A stretch of DNA of 41,719 nucleotides, from the NCBI RefSeq assembly GCF_000429025.1, contig NZ_KE386835.1, positions 628,159 to 669,877 of the forward strand. Direction: 5' to 3'. The notes under the pieces are model-generated. The model was not told the DNA's origin and searched no databases. It saw only the letters and a list, made by a program, of their open reading frames with translations. Source of the DNA: Actinospineispora spinosispora DSM 44797. GTDB lineage: Bacteria > Actinomycetota > Actinomycetes > Mycobacteriales > Pseudonocardiaceae. The first letter of the stretch is position 1; each line of letters opens with the position of its first letter. A program made the translations under genes and the position numbers. Positions 15,383 to 23,073 of this stretch are shown here, in pieces.

Positions 15383-16246
15383 TCAGTTGGCGATCGGCGC
15401 ATTCGGCGACAGACCCCAGAACAGCTGGGTCCCGAGCACACCGATGATGTGGATCAACACCATGTTGAGCATCATCGATTTCGCGGTATTTCGCCCCACC
15501 CCGACCGAGCCGCCCCGGGCCGTATAGCCGTAGTAGCAGCCGACGAACGTGATGACCGTACCCATCGACATGATCTTGATCATCGAGTAGAGGAAGTCCA
15601 ACGGGTTCTGGAAGAGCCAGAAGATGTACAGGTAACCACCCGAGGACACGCCGCCGAGGTTCACCACGGTGATCAGGTACTCGGCGGTGTACATGACGCC
15701 GAGGCCGACCGTGTAGAGGAACGGCATGGCGATCCACACCGCGAGCACGCGAGTGCCGATCAGGTAGGGCTTGGACTCGACGCCCATGACCTCCAGTGCG
15801 TCGACCTCGTCGGAGATCCGCATCGAGCCGATCTCCGCGACCATGCCGCAGCCGACCTTCGCGGCGAAGATGTAGCCCCACATGTACGGGGCCATCTCCC
15901 GGATGCCGCACCAGGCGTTGAACACACCCGAGTAGATCGGCGCGCCGATCTGCTTGAGCGTGTACGCCGCCTCCGTGCCGCACTGCAGTCCGATGACGAA
16001 CTGCATGACCCAGATGATCAGGCCGCTGGACAGGATCAGGACGCCTGCCTGGTGCAGGACCTCGGTGCTGTACTTGCGCACGATCGGCAGGGTGCGGATC
16101 ACGCTGCCGGAGAAGCGCGCGATCTCACCGACCGAGGCCAGGACGCTCTTGATGCCGTCGATTCCGTTCGACGTGTTGACCGTCTTGGGAGCGGCTGCCT
16201 TGTTGTCCGGGCCCGGTGTCTTGGGGCCTTCGTCTGTGACCGTCAT
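15383..16246 (-). CDS. yrbEB: YrbE/MlaE-type ABC permease, second subunit
   Basis: 287 residues. An Asn/Thr/Pro-rich cytosolic N-terminus is followed by a hydrophobic MlaE-family permease domain. Family marks include FAAKVGCGMVAEIGSMRISDEVDALEVMGVESKPYL, the EQ-like cytosolic loop that contacts the ATPase, and the C-terminal YGYTARGGSVGVGRNTAKSM, typical of actinobacterial YrbEB. In mycobacteria and related genera, YrbEA and YrbEB form the membrane core of Mce lipid importers, with six Mce proteins outside and the ATPase MceG inside. It follows yrbEA by 13 bases. No mce gene follows: the next gene is a convergent flavoprotein. Confidence 0.92.
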   Translation of the reverse strand: MTVTDEGPKTPGPDNKAAAPKTVNTSNGIDGIKSVLASVGEIARFSGSVIRTLPIVRKYSTEVLHQAGVLILSSGLIIWVMQFVIGLQCGTEAAYTLKQIGAPIYSGVFNAWCGIREMAPYMWGYIFAAKVGCGMVAEIGSMRISDEVDALEVMGVESKPYLIGTRVLAVWIAMPFLYTVGLGVMYTAEYLITVVNLGGVSSGGYLYIFWLFQNPLDFLYSMIKIMSMGTVITFVGCYYGYTARGGSVGVGRNTAKSMMLNMVLIHIIGVLGTQLFWGLSPNAPIAN

Positions 16247-16259
16247 GAATTCAGCCCCT

Positions 16260-17123
16260 CTACCGGTAGACCTGCATGTCGGGGTTCAGGCCCAGCATCA
16301 GGGCCGTGAACGCGAAGTTGAACATCCAGATACCGGCGAATGCGACGACCACGGCCTGGTTCACCGCTCGACCCACACCGATCGGACCACCCTCGGCGCG
16401 ATAGCCCTTGTAGCAGCAGACAACGCCGATAATGACGCCGAACAATGCTGTTTTGACGACGCTGCACCACATGTCCGTCGTGGTCGCGTTGTTCCAGAAA
16501 TTGCCGAAATAGGCGCTGGGGTTGGCGTCAAGTTCCCAGGACGCCAACAGGCCACCGAACACGCCGAACGACAGCGCCACGACGTCCATCAGACCGGTCA
16601 TGATCGTCAGCGCGATGACGCGCGGAAGAATGATCGACCGGACCGGGTCGACGCCGAGGACCTCCATGGCGTCGAACTCCTCGCGGATCCGCCGGGCGCC
16701 CAGGTCCGCCGCGATCGCGGTACCCATCACGCCGGCCACGACCATGGCGTTGATCCACGGCGCGAACTCGCGCACGCTCGCCATCAGGAAGAACGAGCCC
16801 AGCCGCTCAGGCATGCCGAACAGCAGGAAGATGTTGCCACCCTGCAGACCGGGCGCGCCGAACCCGAACGCGGTGGTCGAAATGATCATCGGCAGCCAGC
16901 AGAGCTTGAGGATGTCGAACATCTGCTCGCGTACGTCGCCCCAGTAGCCGGTCGGCTTGGTGACCGCGCTGACGACGACCTCGAGGAGAAGCTGGAACAT
17001 CTCCCCCGCTTGCTGCAGCGGCCGGCTCGCCGCTCCTTGCAGAGAGCGCAATCCCTTACTGATCTTCGGCGTCACGGCTGCCCGCTTTTCGCCGGTCGCC
17101 TCCATACTGTGTGCCCGACTCAT
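16260..17123 (-). CDS. yrbEA: YrbE/MlaE-type ABC permease, first subunit
   Basis: 287 residues. After a basic N-terminus (EKRAAVTPKISKGLRSLQ) come the MlaE helices with ADLGARRIREEFDAMEVLGVDP as the coupling-loop motif and YKGYRAEGGPIGVGRAVNQA near the C-terminus. Length and order (A then B) match the start of a mycobacterial-type mce operon, in which the substrate is a sterol, fatty acid or other lipid. It is the first gene of this two-gene unit; an AT-rich promoter region lies upstream. The exact paralogue class (1-4) cannot be assigned by eye. A start a few residues downstream (MEATGEK) would also fit. Confidence 0.92.
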   Translation of the reverse strand: MSRAHSMEATGEKRAAVTPKISKGLRSLQGAASRPLQQAGEMFQLLLEVVVSAVTKPTGYWGDVREQMFDILKLCWLPMIISTTAFGFGAPGLQGGNIFLLFGMPERLGSFFLMASVREFAPWINAMVVAGVMGTAIAADLGARRIREEFDAMEVLGVDPVRSIILPRVIALTIMTGLMDVVALSFGVFGGLLASWELDANPSAYFGNFWNNATTTDMWCSVVKTALFGVIIGVVCCYKGYRAEGGPIGVGRAVNQAVVVAFAGIWMFNFAFTALMLGLNPDMQVYR

Positions 17124-17289
17124 GTGCGGGACCTCAATTCCATGCGACGATTTACTCTGTCGCTAGAAGATATATCCGCTAAATTCTAGTTTAATTCTGA
17201 TCACAGCTGTGTCCCCCCGAACGGCCCCGCGGGTTAGGCCCACCGCACAGTTGGGCCACCCTCCCGTTGTGACCCGCCACAGCCGTCGG
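17124..17289 (-). promoter_or_regulatory. AT-rich promoter region of yrbEA
   Basis: This stretch between the yrbE pair and the tetR stop contains the most AT-rich run nearby (about 17155-17205). On the minus strand it includes TTAAAC and TATATC hexamers and an imperfect AATT-centred dyad, CTAGAATTTAG. A clean -35/-10 pair at 16-18 spacing is not seen, so only the region, not the exact promoter, is claimed. Confidence 0.4.
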
Positions 17290-17997
17290 CTAGAGCCCGT
17301 CGGTCATCAGCGCGAGCGTGAACTCGAACCGCTCGTGCCCCTCGCCCGCCGTGAGGTCGGCGGCGTTGCGGGTCGTGTGCGGGAACGTTTCGGCAGGTAG
17401 AGCGGCGAATCGACGGAGCAGCTCAGCGCGGTCGTGCACCCACGCGTCGTCGTCACCGGTCGACCTCTGGCGCGCGATCGACACCTCGAGGCAGTACGCC
17501 GCCACGTACAGCAGGAGCGCGTCGATCGCCCACGCGGCACTCCGGGGCGTGACCCCGCCGGCCAGCATGATGGCCAGCAGCCCCTCGTTGACCCGCAGGA
17601 CCTCCAGGTCGGTGGGCGCCATGGCGAGCGCCGCGCGGGAGATCCCGGGGTAGGCCAGATACCGGTCACGCAGCTGGGTACACACGTCGCGAACCTGCTC
17701 CCGCCAGGCGGCGGGCTCGGGCTCGGGCAGTACGAGCTCGGCACACAGCCGCCCGATCAGCAGCTCGTCGAGGTCGGCCTTGTTGACCACGTGGGCGTAC
17801 AGCGACGCGGGTCCGGTGTCGAGCGCGTCGGCCAGCCTGCGCATGGTCAGCGCCTCGTACCCCTGCCCCGCGACGAGACCGAGAGCGACGTCGATGACCT
17901 GCGCGGGAGTGATCGGAGTCGTGCGGCGCCGCGGCCTGACATCACTCTCGGAGGTCGACGGCCGGTGGCGCGCCGCGCGCCGCTCTCTCGGATTCAC
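17290..17997 (-). CDS. TetR-family repressor (TetR_C-type ligand domain)
   Basis: 235 residues from GTG at 17997. A basic N-terminal tail (ERRAARHRPS, RPRRRTTPIT) precedes the helix-turn-helix (about 35-80): VIDVALGLVAGQGYEALTM and RRLADALDTGPASLYAHV. The C-terminal domain resembles that of tetracycline-repressor-like proteins (AAYCLEVSIARQRSTG region). A TAAGGT -10 six bases before the GTG suggests a leaderless message. It is divergent from a FAD monooxygenase gene, and the shared gap holds two GAAC-NNN-GTTC sites, so it most likely represses that gene and itself, with release by the monooxygenase substrate or a related drug (inference). Confidence 0.9.
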   Translation of the reverse strand: MNPRERRAARHRPSTSESDVRPRRRTTPITPAQVIDVALGLVAGQGYEALTMRRLADALDTGPASLYAHVVNKADLDELLIGRLCAELVLPEPEPAAWREQVRDVCTQLRDRYLAYPGISRAALAMAPTDLEVLRVNEGLLAIMLAGGVTPRSAAWAIDALLLYVAAYCLEVSIARQRSTGDDDAWVHDRAELLRRFAALPAETFPHTTRNAADLTAGEGHERFEFTLALMTDGL

Positions 17998-18011
17998 CCC
18001 GTCACCTTAGC

Positions 18012-18047
18012 TTGACACGAACGCTGTTCGTAGATAGAACGGTGTTC
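18012..18047 (+). promoter_or_regulatory. Monooxygenase promoter with two tandem TetR-type operators
   Basis: TTGACA (18012-18017) is followed 17 bases later by TAGAAC (18035-18040). Two palindromes GAACGCTGTTC (18019-18029; extended ACGAAC...GTTCGT, 18017-18031) and GAACGGTGTTC (18037-18047) lie in the spacer and over the -10/start site. Their centres are 18 bases apart, which permits two repressor dimers to bind side by side. They also lie just upstream of the -10 of the divergent tetR gene. Confidence 0.8.
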
Positions 18048-18050
18048 GTG

Positions 18051-19574
18051 ATGACTGATGTGGACGTGACCGTGGTCGGCGCCGGACCGGTGGGCCTCGC
18101 GCTCGCCGCTGAGCTGGCGCTGGCCGGCGCGACGGTGCAGATCGTCGAGCGACGGACCGAGCCGGACATGTCGGTCAAGGCGATGTCGATCAACGTGCCG
18201 ACTGCCGAGGCGCTCGACCGGAGGGGGCTGCTGGCCGCGGCCGAACAGGTACAGCGACGGGCGCTGGAGCGGGTGGGGCCGTTCGCGCCCGGATCGGGAG
18301 CACGGTTCACCGGGCACTTCGCCGGCATGACCCTCGACGCCGACCTCGTGGACTGGGCCGACCCCGACCTCGCGGCGCACACCTCGGTCGACGGCGCCCG
18401 GATGGTGCCGCAGCCCGACCTGGAGGCGCTGCTGGCCGAGCACGTCGCGCGACTGGGCGTGACCGTGCGTCGCGGGGTGGAGGTCACCGCGCTGGAGGAC
18501 ACCGGCGACGACGTGCTCGTCGGCACCACCCAGGGCTCGGTACGCACCGGATGGGTCGTCGGATGCGACGGCGGGCACAGCGCCGTGCGACGGCTGGCCG
18601 GCATCGACTTCCCCGGCACCGATCCCGAGCTGACCGGGTACCTGGCGGTCGTCGACATCGCCGACCCGGAGAAGCTCGCGGACGGGTGGTCGTGGTCTCC
18701 CCTCGGGACGTACCGCTGTGGCCCCGGCCCGGGCCGGGTGGTCACCGCGGAGTTCGACGGCGGCCCCTCGGACCGCTCCGCGCCGGTCACCCTCGACGCG
18801 TTGCAGGCCAGCCTGCGCAGGGTCTCGGGGACCGACGTCACGCTGACCGCGCTGCGCGGGCCCGCGACCCGCTGGTCCGACAACTGCCGCCAGGCGGCGA
18901 CCTACCGGTCCGGGCGAGTCCTGCTGGGCGGCGACGCCGCGCACGTGCACCCGCCGTTCGGCGGTCAGGGGCTGAACCTCGGGTTCGGCGACGCGATGAA
19001 CCTCGGCTGGAAGCTCGGCGCCGTCGTCACCGGGCGGGCCGCCGAAGGGCTGCTCGACACCTACGACGCCGAGCGCCGCCCCCTCGGCGCCTGGGTGCTG
19101 GACTGGACGAGGGCGCAGATCGGGGTACTGCGCGGTGACGCCAAGTCCGCTGCGCTGCGGGCGGTCGTCGCCGACCTGCTGAGCACCCGGAACGGCACGA
19201 CGTACGCGGTCAAGCAGATCTCCGGCGTGGCGCAGCGCATCGACCTGCCCGGCAACCATCCCCTGGTCGGCCGCTACGTCCCCGACCTGTGGCTACGCGA
19301 CGGCTCCCGCCTGGCCGACCACGGCCACGCAGGTGGGTTCCTGCTGCTGGACCGCACCCCCGGCGCCACGTTCACCCATATCGCCTCGCCCTGGGCGGAC
19401 CGGGTGACCTGTGTGACCGACACCAGCACGGAACCGGCAGGAGTGCTGGTCCGCCCCGACGGCGTCATCGCCTGGGCGACCGACGACACGACCCCGGCCG
19501 GCCTGACCGCAGCCCTGACCAGCTGGGCAGGCGCCCCGCCCGCCCAGACCGCCCTCGCGCAGAGGCCCCGCTGA
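18051..19574 (+). CDS. FAD-binding aromatic-hydroxylase-type monooxygenase
   Basis: 507 residues from ATG at 18051; an upstream in-frame codon at 18012 lies inside the promoter. Class A flavoprotein monooxygenase: GxGxxG in VTVVGAGPVGLALAAELALA (residues 5-24), the ribose-binding Glu in IVERR, the DG-type motif GWVVGCDGGHSAVRRLAG (about 165-182) and the second FAD motif VLLGGDAAHVHPPFGGQGLN (about 295-314). A C-terminal thioredoxin-like region completes the fold seen in PgaE, RdmE and Tet(X)-like or phenol-hydroxylase-type enzymes. Such enzymes hydroxylate polyketide aromatics or inactivate drugs such as rifampicin and tetracycline. Control by a divergent TetR favours drug or aromatic detoxification (inference). 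Confidence 0.88.
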   Translation: MTDVDVTVVGAGPVGLALAAELALAGATVQIVERRTEPDMSVKAMSINVPTAEALDRRGLLAAAEQVQRRALERVGPFAPGSGARFTGHFAGMTLDADLVDWADPDLAAHTSVDGARMVPQPDLEALLAEHVARLGVTVRRGVEVTALEDTGDDVLVGTTQGSVRTGWVVGCDGGHSAVRRLAGIDFPGTDPELTGYLAVVDIADPEKLADGWSWSPLGTYRCGPGPGRVVTAEFDGGPSDRSAPVTLDALQASLRRVSGTDVTLTALRGPATRWSDNCRQAATYRSGRVLLGGDAAHVHPPFGGQGLNLGFGDAMNLGWKLGAVVTGRAAEGLLDTYDAERRPLGAWVLDWTRAQIGVLRGDAKSAALRAVVADLLSTRNGTTYAVKQISGVAQRIDLPGNHPLVGRYVPDLWLRDGSRLADHGHAGGFLLLDRTPGATFTHIASPWADRVTCVTDTSTEPAGVLVRPDGVIAWATDDTTPAGLTAALTSWAGAPPAQTALAQRPR

Positions 19575-19583
19575 GCCCGGCTT

Positions 19584-19612
19584 CGCAGAGCTTCATGTCG
19601 CGACGCTCTGCG
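19584..19612. terminator. Hairpin between convergent monooxygenase and tetR genes
   Basis: CGCAGAGC (19584-19591) pairs with GCTCTGCG (19605-19612), within a 49-base gap between two stop codons. No T-run; a bidirectional terminator is plausible. Confidence 0.5.
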
Positions 19613-19623
19613 AGGCGACACAG

Positions 19624-20235
19624 TCAGGCCCGCGCCGCTGTGCGGGTGTACTCGGCCAGGCGGAGGAACTCGTCGGAGAGCGTGGGCTCGACCCGGCGCA
19701 CGGCGCGGGACAGCACCATCGCGCCGACCAGTTCGCTGAACAGCCGGACGGCCTGATGCCGGGCTTCGGCGGGGTCGAGGTCCTGCCCGTTCCGCGCCGC
19801 ATCCCGGGTGATCTGGTCGGCGAAACCGGTCAGATAGCCCTCCACGCCCCGCGCGTAGGCGGCCTGGACCTGATCGCTCTGGATACGGACACCGCCCACG
19901 AGGGACGCCGAGGGACAGCCGCCGTCGACGGCGTCCCGGTGGGCGGGAGACAGGTAGTCGTCCACGACCCGCGCCAGGGGCTCGCCCTCGGCGTCCTGAC
20001 AGAGCAGGTCGGCCAGTAGGCCGAGCGAGTCCGCGAACGCCGCGTCACACACCTCCGTCACCAGGGCGTCCTTCGACGCGAAGTGGTTGTAGAACCCGCC
20101 GTGGGTGAGCCCGGCGGCCTTCATCAGGTCGGCGATGCCCACCGCGTCGATGCCTCGGCAACGGAACAGGCGGCTCGCGGCGTCCACGATCCGCTGGCGG
20201 TTGTGCGCCTTCTCCGTCTGGGTGATGCGTGGCAT
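19624..20235 (-). CDS. TetR-family repressor of the reductase operon
   Basis: 203 residues from ATG at 20235 (MPRITQTEKAHNRQRIVDAA); the alternative ATG at 20256 lacks an RBS, while GGGAG precedes the chosen one. The helix-turn-helix spans about residues 10-55: QRIVDAASRLFRCRGIDAVG, IADLMKAAGLTHGGFYNHF. One Cys (FRCRG) lies in the first helices and others at DLLCQD and GGCPSAS; in NemR- and QacR-like sensors, cysteines can react with electrophiles, but this is only suggestive. It is divergent from an operon of an MDR reductase, an NADP-binding protein and an Old Yellow Enzyme, and a clear inverted repeat lies in the gap. Confidence 0.88.
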   Translation of the reverse strand: MPRITQTEKAHNRQRIVDAASRLFRCRGIDAVGIADLMKAAGLTHGGFYNHFASKDALVTEVCDAAFADSLGLLADLLCQDAEGEPLARVVDDYLSPAHRDAVDGGCPSASLVGGVRIQSDQVQAAYARGVEGYLTGFADQITRDAARNGQDLDPAEARHQAVRLFSELVGAMVLSRAVRRVEPTLSDEFLRLAEYTRTAARA

Positions 20236-20259
20236 GTCCCACTCCCGGCTTGCCATCTT

Positions 20260-20305
20260 TTGATGATGGCTGTAATCATACTATTAATGACGAGCAACAT
20301 TAATA
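20260..20305 (+). promoter_or_regulatory. Promoter and 8+8 inverted-repeat operator of the reductase operon
   Basis: TTGATG (20260-20265) and TATTAA (20282-20287) form a plus-strand promoter with a 16-base spacer. TATTAATG (20282-20289) and CATTAATA (20298-20305) are exact inverted repeats with an eight-base gap, covering the -10 and start site. On the minus strand a TTAATG/TATGAT pair 17 bases apart could drive tetR. The placement fits mutual repression by the divergent TetR protein. Confidence 0.75.
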
Positions 20306-20319
20306 AGGCTGTGACCGCC

Positions 20320-21324
20320 ATGCGCACCATCGTGTGCGACCGTCAGGGCGACCCGTCGCGGGTCCTGCGCCTGGAGACCACCGATCCGCCCGGCGCCCCG
20401 GCACCGGGGCAGGTGGTGATCCGCGTCCTCGCCCGACCGGTCCACCCGGGCGACCTCGCGGGTATCGAGGGCTTCCCCGGCCTGCCCAGTGCCACTTTCG
20501 ACCCGCCGCGCTCGCCGGGCCTGGAGGGTTACGGCGTCGTCGAGGCCACCGCCGCCGACGGACTCGCACCGGGCACGCGGGTGGCGTTCTTCCCCGTGCC
20601 CGGGGCGTGGAGCGAGTACGTCACGGCACCGGCCGACCTGGTGGTCCCGGTCCCCGACGACGTCAGCGACTCGGTGGCCGCGCTGATGCTGGTCAACCCG
20701 CTGACCCTGACGATGCTGCTGCGAGCGGTTCGGGACGCGGGCGCGGGCGTTCCCGGTCGCCCGCTGCTGCAGACCGCGGCAGGTTCCTCGATCGGCGCAC
20801 TGGTCAGCTCCGCCGCGCTGCGCCACGGCTTTCCGGTGATCAACCTGGTCCGGAGCGACGCCGGGGCGGCCGCGCTGCGCGACCGCTTCCCCGCCCTTCC
20901 GGCCATCTCGACGTCGTGGGACGGCTGGCGCGAGCAGGTCAGGGCCGCGGCGGGCGGACAGGGACCGCCGACGGTGCTCGACGCGGTGGGCGGCGAGCTG
21001 ACCGGCGACCTGGTCGCGCTGCTCGCCGACGGCGGCACGTTGATCACCTACGGCCGGCTCGGCGCGGGTACGACGGCGCTGGACTCGTTGGCGCTGACGC
21101 CGCGCGGGTTGACCGTGCGGGGCGTGTCGGTGGGCCACTGGCTGGGACGCGAGCCGGCCGAGCGGGCCGAGGACGTCGCGTTCGCCCGCCGCCTCGCCCA
21201 GACCGACCCGGAGCTGTTCGCGGTCGCCGGGACCCACGACCTCGCCGACTACCTCGACGCGCTCGCCCACGTCCGCCGTCCGGGCAGGACCGGAACGGTC
21301 CTGCTCACCAGCCCCGCATCCTGA
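20320..21324 (+). CDS. MDR-family reductase (enoyl-thioester/quinone reductase type)
   Basis: 334 residues from ATG at 20320. A medium-chain dehydrogenase/reductase without zinc ligands: N-terminal GroES-like half (APAPGQVVIRVLARPVHPGD, SPGLEGYGVVEATAADG) and a Rossmann half with PLLQTAAGSSIGALVSSAAL and the lone-helix region LDAVGGELTGDLVALLADGG. The NPLT segment (MLVNPLTLTMLLR) is typical of the mitochondrial 2-enoyl-thioester-reductase subgroup. Reactions of the group are NADPH-dependent reduction of enoyl thioesters, quinones or other activated C=C bonds. It is the first gene of a three-gene operon with an F420-reductase-like protein and an Old Yellow Enzyme. Confidence 0.87.
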   Translation: MRTIVCDRQGDPSRVLRLETTDPPGAPAPGQVVIRVLARPVHPGDLAGIEGFPGLPSATFDPPRSPGLEGYGVVEATAADGLAPGTRVAFFPVPGAWSEYVTAPADLVVPVPDDVSDSVAALMLVNPLTLTMLLRAVRDAGAGVPGRPLLQTAAGSSIGALVSSAALRHGFPVINLVRSDAGAAALRDRFPALPAISTSWDGWREQVRAAAGGQGPPTVLDAVGGELTGDLVALLADGGTLITYGRLGAGTTALDSLALTPRGLTVRGVSVGHWLGREPAERAEDVAFARRLAQTDPELFAVAGTHDLADYLDALAHVRRPGRTGTVLLTSPAS

Positions 21325-21351
21325 CCAACTCGGACCTCACGGAGGAAAACC

Positions 21352-21954
21352 ATGAAGATCGGAACCATCGGAGCGGGCACCATCGCGCGCGCCGTCGCCC
21401 GGCACGCCGCTCGCCACGGGCACGAGGTCGTGCTCAGCAACAGTCGCGGGCCCGAGACCCTGGGCGACGTCGTCGCCGAGATCGGTCCACCGGCCACCGC
21501 CGGAACCCGGCTGGAGGCGGCGCGGGCCGAGGTCGTGCTGCTCGCCGTGCACTGGACCCAGGTCCCGGCCGCGGTGGCCGACCTGCCGGACTGGGACGGG
21601 CGCATCGTCATCGACGCGACCAACCAGTTCACCTCGCTGCCGCCCCATCCGGTCATCGCGGACCTCGGTGATCTCACCGGCAGCGAGTACATCGCCTCGC
21701 TCCTGCCCGGGGCGCGGGTCGTGAAGGCCTTCAACACCCTGTACGGCAGCTACATCGCCGCCGATCCGCGCCACGAAGCGGGCCGTCAGCTGCTGTTCCT
21801 CGCCGGCGACGACGCCGACGCCAGGGCCACCGTCCGGGAACTGGCCGAAGAGTTCGGGTTCGCCTCGATCGACCTCGGTCCGCTGCGCGAGGGCGGCCGC
21901 CTGATGCAGCTCGGCGGACCGCTGTCCGGCCTGCACGCGCTGAAACAGGACTGA
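21352..21954 (+). CDS. NADP-binding protein, F420-dependent NADP reductase-like
   Basis: 200 residues with a strong RBS (GGAGG eight bases upstream). Rossmann start MKIGTIGAGTIARAVARHAA, then VVLSNSRGPETL (basic Arg of an NADPH-type site), VVLLAVHWTQVPAAV, VIDATNQF and GARVVKAFNTLYG, the last being typical of the NADPH-dependent F420 reductase/YrbE-unrelated NAD-binding group (PF03807). Length is near the usual 200-230. It may transfer hydride between NADP and a cofactor such as F420 or FMN for the neighbouring reductases. Operon position between MDR reductase and Old Yellow Enzyme supports a redox role but not a specific one. Confidence 0.83.
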   Translation: MKIGTIGAGTIARAVARHAARHGHEVVLSNSRGPETLGDVVAEIGPPATAGTRLEAARAEVVLLAVHWTQVPAAVADLPDWDGRIVIDATNQFTSLPPHPVIADLGDLTGSEYIASLLPGARVVKAFNTLYGSYIAADPRHEAGRQLLFLAGDDADARATVRELAEEFGFASIDLGPLREGGRLMQLGGPLSGLHALKQD

Positions 21955-21966
21955 GGAGCACCGCAC

Positions 21967-23067
21967 ATGACCACCGTGCAGCAACCTCTGCTCACCCCCG
22001 TCCGGCTCGGCGACCTTGAGCTGCCCAACCGGGTCGTCATGGCTCCGCTGACCCGGGCGCGGGCGGCGAACACCGACCTCGCACCGACCCGGCTCCACCC
22101 CGCCTACTACGCGCAGCGCGCCGGTGCGGGACTCATCGTCAGCGAAGGCACCTGGGTGAGTGACCGGGCGATCGGCTACCTGAACGTCCCCGGCATCTAC
22201 AGCGAGGCGCAGGTAGCGGGCTGGACCGCCGTCACCCGAGCCGTGCACGACGCGGGCGGACGGATCGTCTCCCAGCTCGGCCACGTCGGCTCCGTGTCGC
22301 ACCCCGACCATCTCGGCGGTCGTCAGCCGGTCGGCCCGTCCGCGGTCAACCCCGGCGAGAAGACGTTCATCCCCACCCTCGGGCTGACCGACACCGGCAC
22401 CCCCCGGGCGTTCCGCGCGGACGAGATCGCCGCGACCATCGAGGACTACCGGGCGGCGGCCGCGAACGCGCGCCGCGCCGGTTTCGACGGCATCGAGCTG
22501 CACGCGCAGGGCAGCCAGCTGGTCGCCCAGTTCCTCAACCCCCGGCTCAACCAGCGGACCGACGCCTACGGCGGCAGCCAGGACCGGCGGGCCCGGTTCC
22601 TGTTCGACGTCATCGCGGCGGTCGGCGAGGTGTGGAGCAGCGGGCGGATCGGAGTGAAGCTCTCGCCCTACTGGACCAACGGCAGCGCCTTCACCGCCGA
22701 CGAGGACACCCTCGCCGACTACGACCGGCTGATCGCCCGGCTCACCTCGGCCGGGCTGGGCTACCTACACATCATGGGGCCCGCCTCCGCGCCGGAGCGG
22801 CTGACCTCGTTCGCCCGCTACCGTTCGCTGTACGACGGGACGATCGTCGCCAACGTGGGCTTCACCAGGGACTCCGGCAACGACATCGTCGAGCGGGGTC
22901 TCGCCGACGCGGTGTCCTTCGGGGCGCCGTTCATCGCCAACCCCGACCTCGTCGCCCGCTTCGCCGGGGGCCACCCACTGGCCGACGCCGACCGGAACAC
23001 CCTCTACGGCGGCGGCGCCGAGGGCTACACCGACTACCCCACGAGCCACGCGACACACCTCACGTGA
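21967..23067 (+). CDS. Old Yellow Enzyme family protein with altered active site
   Basis: 366 residues, full length, NemA/PETNR-type: LPNRVVMAPLTRARAANTDL, YYAQRAGAGLIVSEGTW, NQRTDAYGGSQDRRARFL, PFIANPDLVARF and the C-terminal GGGAEGYTDYP. FMN-binding Thr (APLTR) is kept. The substrate-binding motif, normally H-x-x-[HN]-G-Y, reads H179-A-Q-G182-S-Q184: the first His remains, but the second His/Asn is Gly and the proton-donating Tyr is Gln. The usual QLWH-x-GR reads QLGHVGS (residues 103-109), and the Arg near FMN (IGIRVSP in NemA-type enzymes) is Lys (IGVKLSP). The fold is certain, but classical ene-reduction may be changed. RBS GAGGAG precedes the start. Last gene of the TetR-controlled operon. 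Confidence 0.9.
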   Translation: MTTVQQPLLTPVRLGDLELPNRVVMAPLTRARAANTDLAPTRLHPAYYAQRAGAGLIVSEGTWVSDRAIGYLNVPGIYSEAQVAGWTAVTRAVHDAGGRIVSQLGHVGSVSHPDHLGGRQPVGPSAVNPGEKTFIPTLGLTDTGTPRAFRADEIAATIEDYRAAAANARRAGFDGIELHAQGSQLVAQFLNPRLNQRTDAYGGSQDRRARFLFDVIAAVGEVWSSGRIGVKLSPYWTNGSAFTADEDTLADYDRLIARLTSAGLGYLHIMGPASAPERLTSFARYRSLYDGTIVANVGFTRDSGNDIVERGLADAVSFGAPFIANPDLVARFAGGHPLADADRNTLYGGGAEGYTDYPTSHATHLT

Positions 23068-23073
23068 GTGGCC

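Noticed and set aside
15236..15983. 251-codon minus-strand frame across the hairpin cluster
   Set aside because: Out of frame with yrbEB, which has clear family motifs, and includes the palindromes.
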